From NCBI GenBank assembly GCA_021307315.1, contig JAJSPD010000034.1:372001-436000 (forward strand): a DNA stretch of 64,000 nucleotides, in the 5' to 3' direction. Origin of the DNA: Bisporella sp. PMI_857 (taxonomy: Eukaryota > Ascomycota > Leotiomycetes > Helotiales > Helotiaceae). Every line of letters starts with the position of its first letter. Position 1 is the stretch's first letter. The notes beneath the pieces were generated by a model, which saw only the letters and a list, made by a program, of their open reading frames with translations, had not been told where the DNA came from and searched no databases. The translations under genes were made by a program, and so were the position numbers. Positions 1 through 12,148 of the stretch are shown here, piece after piece.

Positions 1-1179
1 GCTTGGCAGCGGTTGACCTCTGCTCGTCATCATCGATTATTGAATTACGAACCTCGAAGCAAAAGTCCAACATAGCTTCTTATAAGATATAACTCGAGCA
101 CCTGAGTACGACCAGTATCTCGAATGAAAATGTCTTCCGGTCGCTTGTGCTTTCCAAGTTATGTTCACACCTGGTGTCTTGGGAACAAGCTCCCAAATTA
201 AGAATACATGCAAAATAGTGAATCATAGCAAGTAAACTAGTTGCATAAAGAATACACAATCCTAATGGAACGTCCAAGGAAGTGTCTACTTGCAGAAATC
301 TTTTCATACTTTATAACGTAGTGTATTGGGTTGAACCCCCAAATCTGCATACGAAAATTAGAGGTTAATCCCAAAAGGAAGAAACTATGCGAAAATTTGT
401 AACATAGTAAGTAAACGAGTTCTAAACTGATGCACAAATGTAACGAAAGTCCAGAGTACCGTCTGATTTCAAGGAGCTGTTTATATCTAGAATATCATAC
501 AATGGAGCTTAAGCCCAGAAGGCATACTCACATACTGGAGATACTTTCTGCGGTTCTAAAAGAGGCATCTAGATAGATATGCGGCGCGCGAGAGCTTTAT
601 CAGGACCAAAGAGATAGGCTGCAAGTGCCTCAGAGTGGTGGAAATAATAAATAAGAAGAACCGAGAAGGCGTTTCTATGGTCATGAGCAAGTTAGCTAAA
701 CTGGACGAATGGCCAATTTTGGAAGTGGTACCAAGGTAGTATAGCAGTTTCCTCACTTCTCCTTACTTCCAAATCTGCTTAATATATAGACTATAAAGAA
801 CATTGAATGCATCCCTTTGAGGTTATCACCGAGGCTTTTCTCATTATCCCAATTGCAGCTACCATAAGCATAAAGCAGATCATCACAAGCTTCTCGCGTC
901 AAAGATTCCTTCTCCACAAAGCTGGTTCTCTCAACCGCAACTCTGGTCCATAGAGGGCCAATATCTTGAAGAACTTAATTCACTTTTGCTCTTACTAGAA
1001 CCAGAGTGAGCGACTCCAACTTGCCATATCGGGTTTCGCTTGAAGGCTGACAGCTTGACGAGGCTCGCTCTCCCATATCTACTCTTACAAGGATCCAAGT
1101 TCAGCTCCTGACCGACAAGGAATCCTCAAAACGAATCTCTATTGGAAGCTACGAAGACGAGATCGTAAGAACTGCCAGA
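1..1179. other. No gene recognised
   Basis: Only short unrelated open frames occur. A frame that joins the next gene is open from about 1048 onward, but it has no ATG before 1180, so this stretch is read as promoter, 5' UTR or spacer. Confidence 0.5.
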
Positions 1180-2310
1180 ATGTTACGTTACATGCTGATT
1201 CGCCATGAGCGAGAACGAAGATGCGCTGTAAATATTGCAGTAAGTCCTTCTCCTCTCCACTCCGGTCTAAACATGGCCTCTATACAGAACTTGATACTGA
1301 TACGGCCTTAGGCTCCAATAGGAACTCCAAAAGTCAACTTTGAGTCTCTGCCTCCCGAGATTCGTAGCATGATCTACCCATACGTCCTTCGCCATACATG
1401 GCCAATCAAAATCAGAAATCGGCCCCGGGAGAGATCCACTGGAGACAAGGGACAAAGCAAATCCAAAGCTAAACCCAAGGTCAAAGTTAAGAAATCCATG
1501 TTTGCGCCTCATAGACCAGAGCTTCCGAAGAACTTCTTAGCCTTGTTGTTTGTGAATAAGAATACATCATGTGAGGCGGCAGGCATCCTCTATTCCTGCA
1601 ACACCTTCGACTTTGCAAACAGCTATATCACACCCTCTTCAAGCATGTCCGGAAGCAAACCCATCAATCTCAATGCATTGAACGCCTTTGTGGAATGCGT
1701 ACCTGCGTACCATCTCTCCTGTATCAAGAACATCATAATCTCTCCTTACCTCCAACGCGGGTTCTGGCGAAAAGGCTACTCCACGGTCGCTAGACAAGGA
1801 ACACCAGCATCCAGCCAGGCTGGATCTCAGCCGCTCTTGGACTATTACATGACCAAGGCGCTAGCGGAGATCATCACCACCCACTGCACCAGACTGCGAA
1901 CTATAGAGGTCAACCTAGACGGCCCGGTTCGACCAGTAGACCAGCAGATATCTCAATGGGTCGACCGGGAGTCAGATAATGTGATGTTCATCGCAACGAT
2001 GATCGCTGTTCTTCTCAACATCCAAACCTTGAAGAAAGTGCGCATCTTCGCGAAGAAGAACGCCAGAAAATTTCGACCCATCGTCAGAGCGACCGCCTTG
2101 CTACACCCAGTTCATGCCGCAAGAGTCGAGATCAGCACGGAGCGTAAACCGGAATTGCTGGGGCTGGATGAGTACATAGATGGTGGCGATGGGTACTTCT
2201 ATAATCGGTTTGGGGATAGGGATCGTTGCTCGGATTACATGCTGATTCATGATTTGAAGGCTGTCGAGGGCGGGATATTCAAGTTTAAGTTTATGGGGGC
2301 GGGGCGGTGA
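1180..2310 (+). CDS. 2EXR/F-box-like domain protein
   Basis: Two exons, 1180-1239 and 1312-2310, with an intron at 1240-1311 (GTAAGT..TTAG), give 352 aa; both join in phase. A start at 1369 would cut away the conserved block just before it, so the spliced ATG at 1180 is preferred. Residues about 28-41 read FESLPPEIRSMIYP, the LPxEIRxxIY motif shared by fungal 2EXR and F-box-like proteins. The rest is a moderately basic globular protein with no recognised catalytic motif. These proteins are expanded in filamentous fungi and mostly of unknown function. Two further 2EXR genes lie at 52.9 and 55.1 kb. The in-frame sequence upstream stays open to about 1048, so a 5' extension through another exon cannot be excluded. 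Confidence 0.7.
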
Positions 2311-2779
2311 GGTTATGGAATAATGGAATTTAATTGTGCGTTGTGAGTGACATCGTGGGTGGAGATGAGAGGCGAGATTTGAGAGTCTCGGAGACTCTTC
2401 TCTGCTTGGTTTGGAAGTGGTGCGCATTTACATTATTGCCGTTAATGTGGAGTATTTTTGACAATGTGTGATCCTGAAATCACATGCTGACCGAGGGCAG
2501 TAGAGAGGTAGAAAAGAGATACCTTTTTCTTAAATGATAACACAAGATGTTGTACCTAGAGAAGATTTTACGTGAGTTTCATGGCATGTCGCACCCCTTC
2601 AGGATCAAGTACCATGTGTACACAATGCATTAGTGACCACTGTCTGAATTAGCCACATCGGGATACAGTAAAATGTTGATCTACAGCAAGCAAATCATGA
2701 GACTTCAATGCACAATGGGGAAGAACATGACTAGGGCTCATCGCTGCTCCCAGCCTCTCATCTTTTCTCCCATTATTCT
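2311..2779. other. Intergenic, no gene seen
   Basis: The 3' flanks of two convergent genes meet here; no conserved coding frame or repeat is visible. Confidence 0.5.
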
Positions 2780-3169
2780 TCAAACCTTCCCGATTCCAAT
2801 CATCTCTTTCCAGCGATGTCTCCTACTCTTTCCTTCACTATCTGCATTATCCGAGGCATTTTCCACCTGCTCATACGCCAAATTCGTCCGTCGATCACTT
2901 AGCCAAGGTTTACACTCACTAGGTTGTTCCGCGTAAGGCGTCTCTTCGAGCCACTTCTGTACGTCCTCTAATTTTTCCACACTCAGAATATAGCGTTTAT
3001 CTGGTGGAGAAGGCTTTTCGATGGGCTTCAGGCAGTTCTGGCAGATCTTCATTTTTCTGGTTTCCCAGGAGCTGCCGCACTTGCAGAGATTGAGCCGTTG
3101 TTGCGACTGTGTTTGTGCTTGAGTTGGCGCTGGTTGGGGATCGGCTGTTGCTTGTCTTTCAGATGCCAT
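2780..3169 (-). CDS. Small Cys-containing hypothetical protein
   Basis: A single exon encodes 129 aa from ATG at 3169. The N-terminal 25 residues are rich in Q, T, A and P and probably disordered. A cluster CKCGSSW...ICQNCL at roughly residues 29-47 (CxC plus CxxC) could bind one zinc as a small ribbon. A motif KRYILSVEKLEDVQKWLEETPY follows in the middle and the C-terminus is polar and basic. I do not recognise the family and give no function. It stands alone, about 380 bp from the start of the divergent spacer before the transcription-factor gene. Support is the good start context, the charged non-repetitive composition and the spaced cysteines. A spurious ORF remains possible. Confidence 0.5.
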   Translation of the reverse strand: MASERQATADPQPAPTQAQTQSQQRLNLCKCGSSWETRKMKICQNCLKPIEKPSPPDKRYILSVEKLEDVQKWLEETPYAEQPSECKPWLSDRRTNLAYEQVENASDNADSEGKSRRHRWKEMIGIGKV

Positions 3170-3553
3170 TTTATGTTGGAAGTGTCAGAATCAAAGTTTC
3201 CTATAGCTGTATTGTTGTGTGAAGAATTTTTGATATTGTCTTTACTGAGAAATACCGGAATTTATAGGGCAGCTATTAGGGGAAGCAACGAATCAATAAG
3301 GTGACTGTAGAACTGTGTGTCGATGACTATAGGATGCGACCGCAGCCTAAATGTAGATATGCGTAACATTCACATCCAGACTTTCCTTGGCTGTGTCTGG
3401 TGTGACTGATATGATCTTGTGTTCCCCATGGTCATATACGGCTCATACTCCTCACTTAGTGGTCTTTGCCTGCAGCTACGAAGTGCTCAGAGCTGTAGAT
3501 GAACCTTTTCCGTTTTATAACACCTTGCAGAATCTAACTCCAAAATCGTTCAA
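3170..3553. other. Intergenic, no gene seen
   Basis: Spacer between the small Cys-containing gene and the 3' end of the Zn2Cys6 gene. Only short ORFs that look like chance. Confidence 0.5.
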
Positions 3554-5515
3554 TCAGCCGAATATAGAGGCCAATCCCATATCAGCCATAACGTCCATCC
3601 AATAGACATCTTGGCCAAGGTCTGATCTCGCCCACGTCTCCTTGATCAGCTCGAGAGCCTTCATTACTGGTTTGGCTGGCAGAGATAGTTGATATTCTTG
3701 TAGTCGAGTAACGATAAATCGCCGAGCAGTTGCGACGTCAACTTCTCGATTTGTAAGGCTGTTAAAGATTGAGCCTGCGGACATGAAGGGCGATAGTGGA
3801 TCTTCAGTAGAGGCTGATGAGAAACGAAGCTCGGCTGCTGCCACTATGAGCACAATGGGCTGTAGACAGCGAGTGCCAGAGCTAGCAGGGAGCTTTTCAA
3901 GGAGAGAGACAATGTGTAGTGCAAGAGACATCAAGAATTCATCAGCACTCTGTGGAGATTGTATTGGAAGAAATTCAAACACTGGTGACTGGTTCATGGT
4001 GCTAGTAGAGGGAACAGACTCGAAATTCGTTGCTAGAGGAACCCTCTTGTGAAGAATGGATGGAAAGACGCGATACAACTCCAATAGCCCCGCATAGCGG
4101 TAGGCTTCTGCAAGGGTAATATATTGCTGAACTGGAGTATTCTCATCACCAGCGTCGACAAGTTTCGTGACGGACGGGGGCTCAAACGCCAAGAGCTGTT
4201 CTTCAAGATATTGCGATGTCAGCAAAGCGTCGGTAATAGCTTGAGAGTCCTCTGGAAACTGAATATCAAATCCAAGATCCAGAGATAAGAAACTAGCAGA
4301 GGCAGCATCCCTTGCCACAGCTTTACGGTAACGTCTTATGAGCCGACCGACCTGAGCGAAAAGAAGCTGTGCTTTTGGAGCAACGCCTGTCCATGGGTGT
4401 GGAAATACCTGCTCTGTTTCCTGGGATGGAGACGAAGGATCTGTCACAGGGCTTGTCGAGTCTATTGTTTCTTCGAATCCAAGTTCATCAACTTCGTCAT
4501 CGACGTAACCAGCAAGCATATCCCAGTACATAATGCACTGATCAAAAAACTCATTTTGGCGCCGAGCACGGGTCCCGATATCTCTGACACCTTGACTAAC
4601 TTGTTGCTCTATCCTCCTTCTGTTTAGACGTTTAGCTGTTTTGAGGTGCACAAGTCCCAAATCGTTCGGGTTGTGCCAGGCAGTTGTCTGACCGACCAGG
4701 AGAACCGTAAGGAGAGTTTTGTCCAAATTTTCGGAGCTAGGCAAACCTCCACGTTGAGATTGATACAGATATCGATATGTTTCTCGCTGCATCTGAATGC
4801 CAACGGGTGACATGCGTGGAAAGTGATTAGCCAGATATGCTGCGGCCATACTTTGAATAGCATAATAAATTGGAGCAGAGCCATCCCATAGTTTTCCTAC
4901 TGTTGACCTAAACGGATTCAGGGTTCCATCAAATGAAGAGAATATTTGACAGACATAGCTGAAATAGTATTCTACGAGCATGGTAGGAAGATGGAGCAAA
5001 AACTCGGGAACTGCAGAGCGATGGAGTTGTTGACGAATCGCGGCTAAACTGTCAGTAGGAGGGTTCTCGTCTACTCTCGGGCTTGTCACGATAACTGGTG
5101 GTGAAGTCCGGGCTGTGGGCGACGTTATTTGAATAGATTCTGCTTCTTCATCTGGTTGAAAGGTATCGATGGTTGTTAAGCCAATGGGTTCGACTGGAGC
5201 ACTCTTGGCACCTAGGTCATGATCATAAGTAGTTGTCTCCGAAGCTAGTGATGCTATGGAAGAAGGGCAAGGCAGTGCACCAGTACGCCTGCCGCCTTCT
5301 TTAAAACTCATTAACTTCTCATGCTTGGTAGACCACACCAGTGGTTTGGTCCTATAGCCAGGACACTCGACGTTCTTTCGACCACACTGGATGCATGTAG
5401 GTTTGGTCTCATCGCATTTCAAGCGCTTTGCCTTGCATCTTAAGCATCCATTTCTGGACTTCGGGGCCTTTCTCGGATTCAAAGGAGGAGCGGGATTTGC
5501 AGTCTGTTGTTCCAT
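3554..5515 (-). CDS. Zn(II)2Cys6 fungal transcription factor
   Basis: A single exon encodes 653 aa from ATG at 5515. The N-terminus carries a complete binuclear zinc cluster: Cys 24, 27, 34, 41, 44 and 51 fit CX2CX6CX6CX2CX6C, preceded by a basic KAPKSRNG stretch. This domain binds DNA, usually CGG-type half sites, in the nucleus. A polar linker of about 100 residues follows, then a long helical region from about residue 165 to the end that resembles the fungal-specific transcription factor domain 2 (PF11951-like). It resembles regulators of the acriflavine-sensitivity control (acr-2) type, but I cannot name an orthologue. The nearest gene on the promoter side is over 2 kb away, so no target cluster is implied by context. 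Confidence 0.93.
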   Translation of the reverse strand: MEQQTANPAPPLNPRKAPKSRNGCLRCKAKRLKCDETKPTCIQCGRKNVECPGYRTKPLVWSTKHEKLMSFKEGGRRTGALPCPSSIASLASETTTYDHDLGAKSAPVEPIGLTTIDTFQPDEEAESIQITSPTARTSPPVIVTSPRVDENPPTDSLAAIRQQLHRSAVPEFLLHLPTMLVEYYFSYVCQIFSSFDGTLNPFRSTVGKLWDGSAPIYYAIQSMAAAYLANHFPRMSPVGIQMQRETYRYLYQSQRGGLPSSENLDKTLLTVLLVGQTTAWHNPNDLGLVHLKTAKRLNRRRIEQQVSQGVRDIGTRARRQNEFFDQCIMYWDMLAGYVDDEVDELGFEETIDSTSPVTDPSSPSQETEQVFPHPWTGVAPKAQLLFAQVGRLIRRYRKAVARDAASASFLSLDLGFDIQFPEDSQAITDALLTSQYLEEQLLAFEPPSVTKLVDAGDENTPVQQYITLAEAYRYAGLLELYRVFPSILHKRVPLATNFESVPSTSTMNQSPVFEFLPIQSPQSADEFLMSLALHIVSLLEKLPASSGTRCLQPIVLIVAAAELRFSSASTEDPLSPFMSAGSIFNSLTNREVDVATARRFIVTRLQEYQLSLPAKPVMKALELIKETWARSDLGQDVYWMDVMADMGLASIFG

Positions 5516-7653
5516 ATTTGGAAGTGCTCCCCTGATATGGATTGTGTGCTAATAGTGGGGAAGAGTGGTGGTGAGCAGATTGGGGCTGAGTTAATTATCA
5601 ATGCAACTGTGCGAGAACGGTTCCGTTGGCTCAATCAGCGATCAGTCAAAGGGGAACTGGGAGCCTCATTGAGGGTCGTGCAGCTTTTTGCTGATATGAA
5701 CCGGTGATTCGAGTGCCTCTTGAACGGCATACTTGGTGTCCTGATAGCAATAACGACGACAGCGGTGTTAACCCCTCCCGCCGGTGCGGTACCGGTCTAT
5801 CGCAGTCGAGCCTCTAAGTCCATTCATAAGGCTTAATGTGGTTGATCTGGTTGGATAGGAGGTGTAAGAAATATGGATATTATCACGTGTTCGGATTAAT
5901 TCCGCGCTGTCTCTTGGCACGAAGCATCTCGTTCACATCTCCAGCCCAATACTAACTACAAAATACCCTTAGTAATCTCTATATCGATACATGGCGTAAC
6001 ACCATAAGAGGCGCTGACAACTGCTTGGATTCGAACGTGTTAGGGCTCGATGTATTCTCCTCTGATCCCGCCTCTGACCAACATCATACTACTCCTTCTC
6101 TGTCCTTACAGTTTTAGCAGCGAGATTTTTGGTAAAAGCCTTTCCGGCCTCACAAGGATCTGGACGTTTAGACATCAAAGTCTCAAGTGGACAATACAGA
6201 CACTCTTTGTCTAGCTGTGCGCGTTACGAAGGATGCCGCCTATGTCGAATTTGCAATTCTGAAAGCATGCCCAGCATCACTAATAGAGCCGTTTATCATC
6301 TATTCTGCTTTAGTAAACAGCGTGTCTACTCATAGTTGAGGACATGCAACGATGTTTTGCCACTATAATTAGCCATTGCGGTACTTCGAGCACCACGTTT
6401 GCGGGGTCCTGGGGTAATGCAGCCCTCCGTTCGTTTGGTCTCCCGAATACTTCATCTCAGTGGTCCAATCTCCCCGGACGACAAGATCCCCCTGATTTAG
6501 AGCTGGACCCTGAAGTAGATCCCATGATCTTCTTCCATACTTCGGGATGGCCGGTCGGATATAAATATCCAAGCTGGCCTAAGCGAGGAAAAACGTGCCT
6601 TGGTGTGTTACTCGGCAGAATTTTTCAGGGGTCAATATAGGCATTACAGCCGCAATATCTGTGTGCTAAGCAATTACTATGGCAGATCTCCTGCATGAAA
6701 GTACATAAAGCCTTGACTAATATCAAACGGTTGTTGACAAGCTTTTGAAAGATTCATCTTCTATTGCAATTATCATTTGCGTTCTAACGTGGAGGTGAAA
6801 GCCAGGACCTGCTGTTCTTTGTGGAATATTTCCAGTCCCAAGACGTTATTTGATATTAGAAAGATGCACATATCAGAAATAATCTGCCCAAATCATATAT
6901 GCAGGCAATCAAAACACTTGTACTTACGGTTTAGAGTTCGTGTTACTTATTGCTGACCGGTTAAGCTGCTAGGTTGGCTCTTAATACTTCACTTTATATC
7001 TTCACTTCCTTTGGTCCAATATGGTGCGAGGTCGCAGGAACAGCTGGTTTAATCTGGGTGGAAACATATTTTACAAATTGAGCTAAGGACCCACGTTCGC
7101 TTGGAACCTTTAATTTCACAAATTTGGGATTTCTGGCCAGCTATCGGCTTTGTGCGGACCTCCCTGCCAATCGTATACTTGGTCCTTTGCAGTCACAGAC
7201 AACAATACATTTGCCATTACAGAACCTCTTAGATATTCTAAGTCTATTTTAAGGATTCTCGTATTCTCTAAATGATCCAGATGAGCTTCAAATGAGTTTC
7301 AAATTATTTCAATTAGGAAAATATAAGTAGATGACTTGCCGGCTCTGTTGTTTTGATATCATGGGCCGAGATATAGATCAGGAGGTTCCAGATCTCAACC
7401 GTCAAGACAGCATCAACTCAACAACACGCGATGAAGCTATATTTGATACTGAAAATAGAACTGTGCCTTTGGTATAGCCATCGGTGTGTCCGAGAAGATG
7501 TGTTGAGTTGAGATGGTTTGTGGGAGAGAGTCTGGGCTTCGCAAGCATGTACACGGTTCCGTCTATAAAAGCATGTTGAGATCGCCCTGACGAGAAACCT
7601 TCCTCCAGATTTCGATATCAGCACCACCAAACTACACAAGAGATCACCTCATC
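5516..7653. other. Long intergenic region, no gene seen
   Basis: About 2.1 kb between divergently transcribed genes. Open frames at 6129-6335 and 6344-6640 have no recognisable motifs or splice partners and are treated as chance. It probably holds both promoters. Confidence 0.5.
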
Positions 7654-8776
7654 ATGTTGTCTCCTCTTCTCCTCTTTGCTCCAGCTTTGGCACTCGCCAC
7701 TCCACTCAAACGAGCTGCAACGCCCCAGATCACCATTCTTGGGGCAGAGACTTCTGGAACCGGTTGCCCTCAAGGGACAGTCAGCTCTTCTTTCTCCCCA
7801 GATGGAACTGTGAGTATCTTCGATTAATAGAACTTTGACATTGAGCTACCTCGAACCCTCCAGGCAGCATGATCTAACCAAGGAGTAGGTTGTCACATTC
7901 GGCTTTGATGCATTTGTCGCCTACATCGGACCGAACGCTAAGCAGTCCGAAAAATCCAAAGCCTGCCAAATTCACTTGAACCTCAAGTATCCCGGAGGTT
8001 TCCAATTTGCCGTCGTCGAGGCCGTGTATCATGGCTACGCTCGTCTTGATGCAGGTGTTACTGGCACCTTCCTCTCCACTTACTACTTCTCACAAGACGC
8101 CAGTCGCTCTGTAAGATCCTCTTCTTTTCCCAAAACTCCTCAAATCACCGCCATTTAGTATCCTCCTTTTCACTCCAAAACATGACGGGAGCTGACAAAT
8201 GCATAAACAGACAACCACACGCTCCAGTATCACGGGCAAGGACTGGCTCAGCGGTAATGTCTACACGAAAGAGGACCAGGTCCCCACCACTGCCACCATC
8301 TGGTCTCCATGCGGAGATACCGGTCTCCTGAACATCAATAACCGCATCGCACTCACTTCCACCTCTTCCAGCGCAAGCGGTGAACTGAGTGACGACGATG
8401 CAACAGTTCGCTTTACTCAGCAACTCCACGTATCATGGAAGCCATGTACTCCGTAAGTCATCAAACATCCACTTTCCTTTCTGTCCGCACCATTCGGACT
8501 TCTCCCTCCGCCCGCCCCGGCTCGAAAATTTAAGGAGGAGGAATCCGCTAACAGATACCCAGTGGCGGCGGAACCGGCGGCGGTGACTTCGGCACCGGCG
8601 GTTCGGGGGAATCGACTATCATCCCTCGCGATGCGGACGCTGAAGCGGATCCACAATTCGAAATCGGGGAGCCCGGCACCATCGTCACCCCCGGTGGAGG
8701 AAGCGCTCCTTCTCCAGGAGATGTCTGGACGATTGGCCCGCCAAGTACTATCATTACGCACCCACGCCAGGAGTAG
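7654..8776 (+). CDS. DUF4360 secreted protein
   Basis: Four exons, 7654-7809, 7889-8110, 8211-8452 and 8563-8776, encode 277 aa. Introns of 79, 100 and 110 bp all have GT..AG ends and phases close. Residues 1 to about 16 (MLSPLLLFAPALALA) are a signal peptide, so the product is probably secreted. The body matches the DUF4360 family, with spaced cysteines (GTGCPQG, KSKACQI, WSPCGD, WKPCTP) likely to form disulfides. Function of the family is unknown. The last exon adds a glycine-rich low-complexity tail of about 70 residues (GGGTGGGDF, TPGGGSAP). Without the third intron the protein would stop at 8456; the acceptor CAG at 8560-8562 is preferred over CAG at 8552-8554 because only it yields the Gly-rich tail with a clean stop. 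Confidence 0.85.
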
Positions 8777-9280
8777 AGCACGCGTTTTAATTTGAATATG
8801 CTTGAATTTTGAATTTTTGAATTTTGAATTTTTTGAATTTTTGCTGTTTATGTAGTTTCAGCCTGAGTTTGATTTTGTTGTGATTGGAGCTTTGGTGGTT
8901 AGGTTGGTAGGCAGTGAGTGGCTTGTGATAGTGAGGTTTATGATATCTTCTTTCTCAATTGATGATTAAGTTTTCCTTATGGTTAAGTGTTATGAATTCT
9001 CTGGTACGTCGTAACCGGAAATACTTTGCCTTTCATTTTTTAAGTGTATCACAGGCATTGGCATATTAAAGACCGATCCAGTCGTCCATTGGCCACTAAT
9101 TTATACGGCGTCCATTCGAACAACTTTTTATAGGAATCAACCATATATAAGAATTATTTAAATTAGATTAATTGAGTGGTATCATCCTGAACATATTTCT
9201 CCGGGTGCTTCCCCAAACTCCTATACATACCAAACAGATTACTCCTGCTCTACTGTTGATGATATAGCGCCAAACATAAT
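8777..9280. other. Convergent 3' flanks
   Basis: Shared 3' region of the DUF4360 gene (+) and the SDR gene (-). It is AT-rich and starts with the TTGAATTT repeat described separately. Confidence 0.5.
8789..8842. repeat. TTGAATTT-type short tandem repeat
   Basis: About five imperfect copies of a unit of 8-10 bases built on TTGAATTT lie directly after the DUF4360 stop codon, within its likely 3' UTR. Unit length varies by the number of T. Confidence 0.7.
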
Positions 9281-10510
9281 TCAAGGAATTACTTCACTAG
9301 TCTTCCCAAGTTGTTGGTTGAGTTTATCGACCCGATCAAAGGTCGCCATAGTATGTTCCCAAATAGCCTTCCCAATTCCCTTCTCCCGGTACTCCGCCAG
9401 CAGCTTCTTCTTCCCTCCCGGCTCATTATTCCAATTCACAATATACGCACCGCTCCCCTCCTTCCCATCCACCCCGGGCATAACGCTCCGTCCCCACTCC
9501 GCCTCCACCCCCTTTGCTGTCACCTCCTCCGCTACAGGCTTCGCAGGCGGATACGCCGCGCTCGTCGCAATGAACAATTGTCTCGCGCCGGTCTCCTCAG
9601 CTCCAACCATTATCGGACTAAACAACGTTGTTAAAGCCTTGGCGGGCAGCCTCGCCCACAGAGGTAGTTCCCTGGATAGTCCGGTGTTCACAAGGCCTGG
9701 GAAGCTATGTACAAAGCTTATCCCCGGGGTGCGGGCCGAGAATTCTTCGGTCATGAAATCGTTCATTACTATGGTGTGGGCTGCGCATTTCGCGGGGGAG
9801 AAAGAGGTCTGGAGATCAAGATCATCGAGGTTAATCTTGCCTTCGTCGCCGGCTCCCAAAATGGAAAGGGAGCGCGAGAAGTGCGGTGCGATGGTTGTTG
9901 CGGTGGTGAGGAGGGGAAGCAGGTTATGTATGAAGCGCATGCGGGAGTAGAAGTTCAAAGTAAACTTCCTATCAAGACCTTCCGAGTTCTCTATCTTTTC
10001 AATCAGCTACTACCGTACGTATACCAGTGGTTTTGTTTGGCGGGAGGAAACAGTGCGGAATAGAGTACTGCACGAAATATGGCTCTTACCATCTCTCCCC
10101 TTCAAGTTCATATTTCCCTGGCTCTGCACGAGCAGGTTTATATGCGACTCCTTCTTTCTGATTTCCGCGCACACACGATCGACTTCTGATAGCTCCGTCA
10201 CATCTGCCTTCAGGAACTCGACCTTCCCGGCTCTGTTCAGCTCCTTGCATTCTGCGATGATTCGTTCCGCCGCTTCTTGATTTCTGCCGACAATGTAGGC
10301 ACGAGGTGAGAAGGCATTCTTGACGAACTCTTTGGCGGTGTATTCTCCTATTCCGGAGGTTGCTCCGACTGTTGTGCTATTAGTAATTTTGTGCTAGGCG
10401 GTTAGGTTGTTGATGTATATGGGACAAAAAATACCAAATAGAGCTACCAGATTGGGACCCAGTTGTCGTAACTTTACGTTGGACGCCTTCACGGCGTCTA
10501 ATGCTACCAT
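9281..10510 (-). CDS. Short-chain dehydrogenase with Tyr-to-Phe active site
   Basis: Three exons, 10435-10510, 10090-10368 and 9281-9990, encode 354 aa; introns of 66 and 99 bp are GT..AG and in phase. Residues 26-33 (VGATSGIG) are the TGxxxGxG-like cofactor loop of a Rossmann fold spanning the exon 1/2 junction, so the first intron is well supported. Further SDR landmarks are the NLLVQSQGNM strand and SEGLDRKFTLNFYSRMRF helix. At the catalytic YxxxK position the sequence is F182-S-P-A-K186: lysine kept, tyrosine replaced by phenylalanine. It belongs to a group of fungal SDR-like proteins that are poorly characterised; an oxidoreductase role is likely by family but a classical mechanism is doubtful. 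No pathway neighbour is visible. Confidence 0.85.
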
Positions 10511-12148
10511 TTTCAACTTATAAACTATTCAATTTTAAGACGATTGTGAGAAGGGAGTAAGGGAAGTGATGTTGTTTTTATTTGTCGATAGTATTTTTGC
10601 CGGGCGGTGAAGGTAGACAGCTCCAGAGTCACGACCTTCCAAAACGCGTCATTGGGGAGCCTGGTATTCATGGCTTCTAACGGACATAACATATGGATAC
10701 TCTGAACATCCGCCATATCCGTCAACGTCCGCCATCTCAACGTATATTTGACTTCCTCCAGAGACTTACTAAATTGAGCTTTTTATGGAAAAAAATTACT
10801 TAGAAACTCATCCCCGCTCGCATATCGGACGTCCGCCTCTGGAAAAGACATGCCGAGAAAGCATTGCTTGAATGATTGCGTTTTCTTGTTCATTCTCGGC
10901 TTAGTGGCCATTACAAAGCACATTTGTTTCTTGGAAGGCAACCCGCGATGACTTCTCGAAGACAGAAATAGTCCTCGTTGCTTGCATGGTTCTCCATTGC
11001 TTTCTGCTCCGCTATTCTCGTACAGACTGACTCACTGCATCCTTTCCCTCACCAGCAAGTGCGGAACTTCCGTTAAGGAGGTATACTTTTAGTTGTGATA
11101 AAAGTTGGATGCGGCATTAAGTCGGCTTAATATCGCTATTCTGGAACTGCTGTTGATACAGGTTATGACTTGTCAGAACCTCAATTCGCAGGAGCTGCTT
11201 CCAGACTTCAAGGTTGTTCTTCGATGTGATTCATCGAGCTTTAAATAAATTATTGCTACATGAAGGTCTAGGCTTCTTGCTTTTAGTCTACGTGTTACCA
11301 TTAGGTGTTTGAATCTTTTCTAATGAGTTGTCCAAGATAGAAAATATTCTCCATATTGTTCTCCTCATCAGAAGACAGGGTGAACATAACCTGAAATTCA
11401 TACGAGCTCCTCCATGACATCCCAAGACTTTCAATACTTCTAAGTACTTTTAGCTCAGCCTTCAAATACGCCTAACGTCCAAGGAGACGCTTTGAGGCCG
11501 CTAAAGGTTATCCACAACACGGGCATTCTCAAGCCGTCACGTCGTTTTGGGCTATGTCGCTTGTCTTCACAAATCTCGTACACCTATCAACTCATTTCTC
11601 ACCGAAATCTGCCTGGATACCTAATGGTACCCCTTACGACTTGTTGAGCTCTCTCGGTGTGCATTCAGCCTCACCATCGATATTGTATTGAATTTCCAGA
11701 CCGAGTATTTGCCAAATTGACTAGTACTTGATGATTATGGGCCCTTGTGTGCAGTTGTGTAATTTCATTGGGCTATTGTGTACCAGTTGTCAATCCTTAG
11801 GGGTGATCTTATCACGAGCACCGTTGTTCCAGTGGGGCATGCCCGACAACGGGCAGTGGCCTGCTAACTTGTTTTGTTTATTTGATAACTTTCGCGTTAG
11901 TGTGTGGCTGGATTAGGAGTACAAAGCAAGTTTTGGCGAAAGGTGGCGTACAGCTGAAATGTGCTGAAATGTCTTTCGTACTCTTGGCATTAAGGAGCCT
12001 CATGGTGTACTATGTACACTGTATATATTTAAGTATAACCGTTTCTGCAATGGAAAAAGAAAGCGACATCAATTGACATTGCTTCCAGTGCAGCATTTAC
12101 AGAATCGGTTCTACGATAGCAGCTCAACGTGAATAATCAAATTTAACC
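10511..12148. other. Long intergenic region, no gene seen
   Basis: About 1.6 kb between divergent genes; short ORFs at 11728-11916 and 11882-12076 show no motif. It probably contains both promoters. Confidence 0.5.

Noticed and set aside
6015..6050. Another TTCGAAT box resembling a tRNA T loop
   Set aside because: Its flanks do not pair and no cloverleaf can be drawn.
9318..9950. 210-codon plus-strand ORF
   Set aside because: It is antisense to the SDR coding exon and has no family features.
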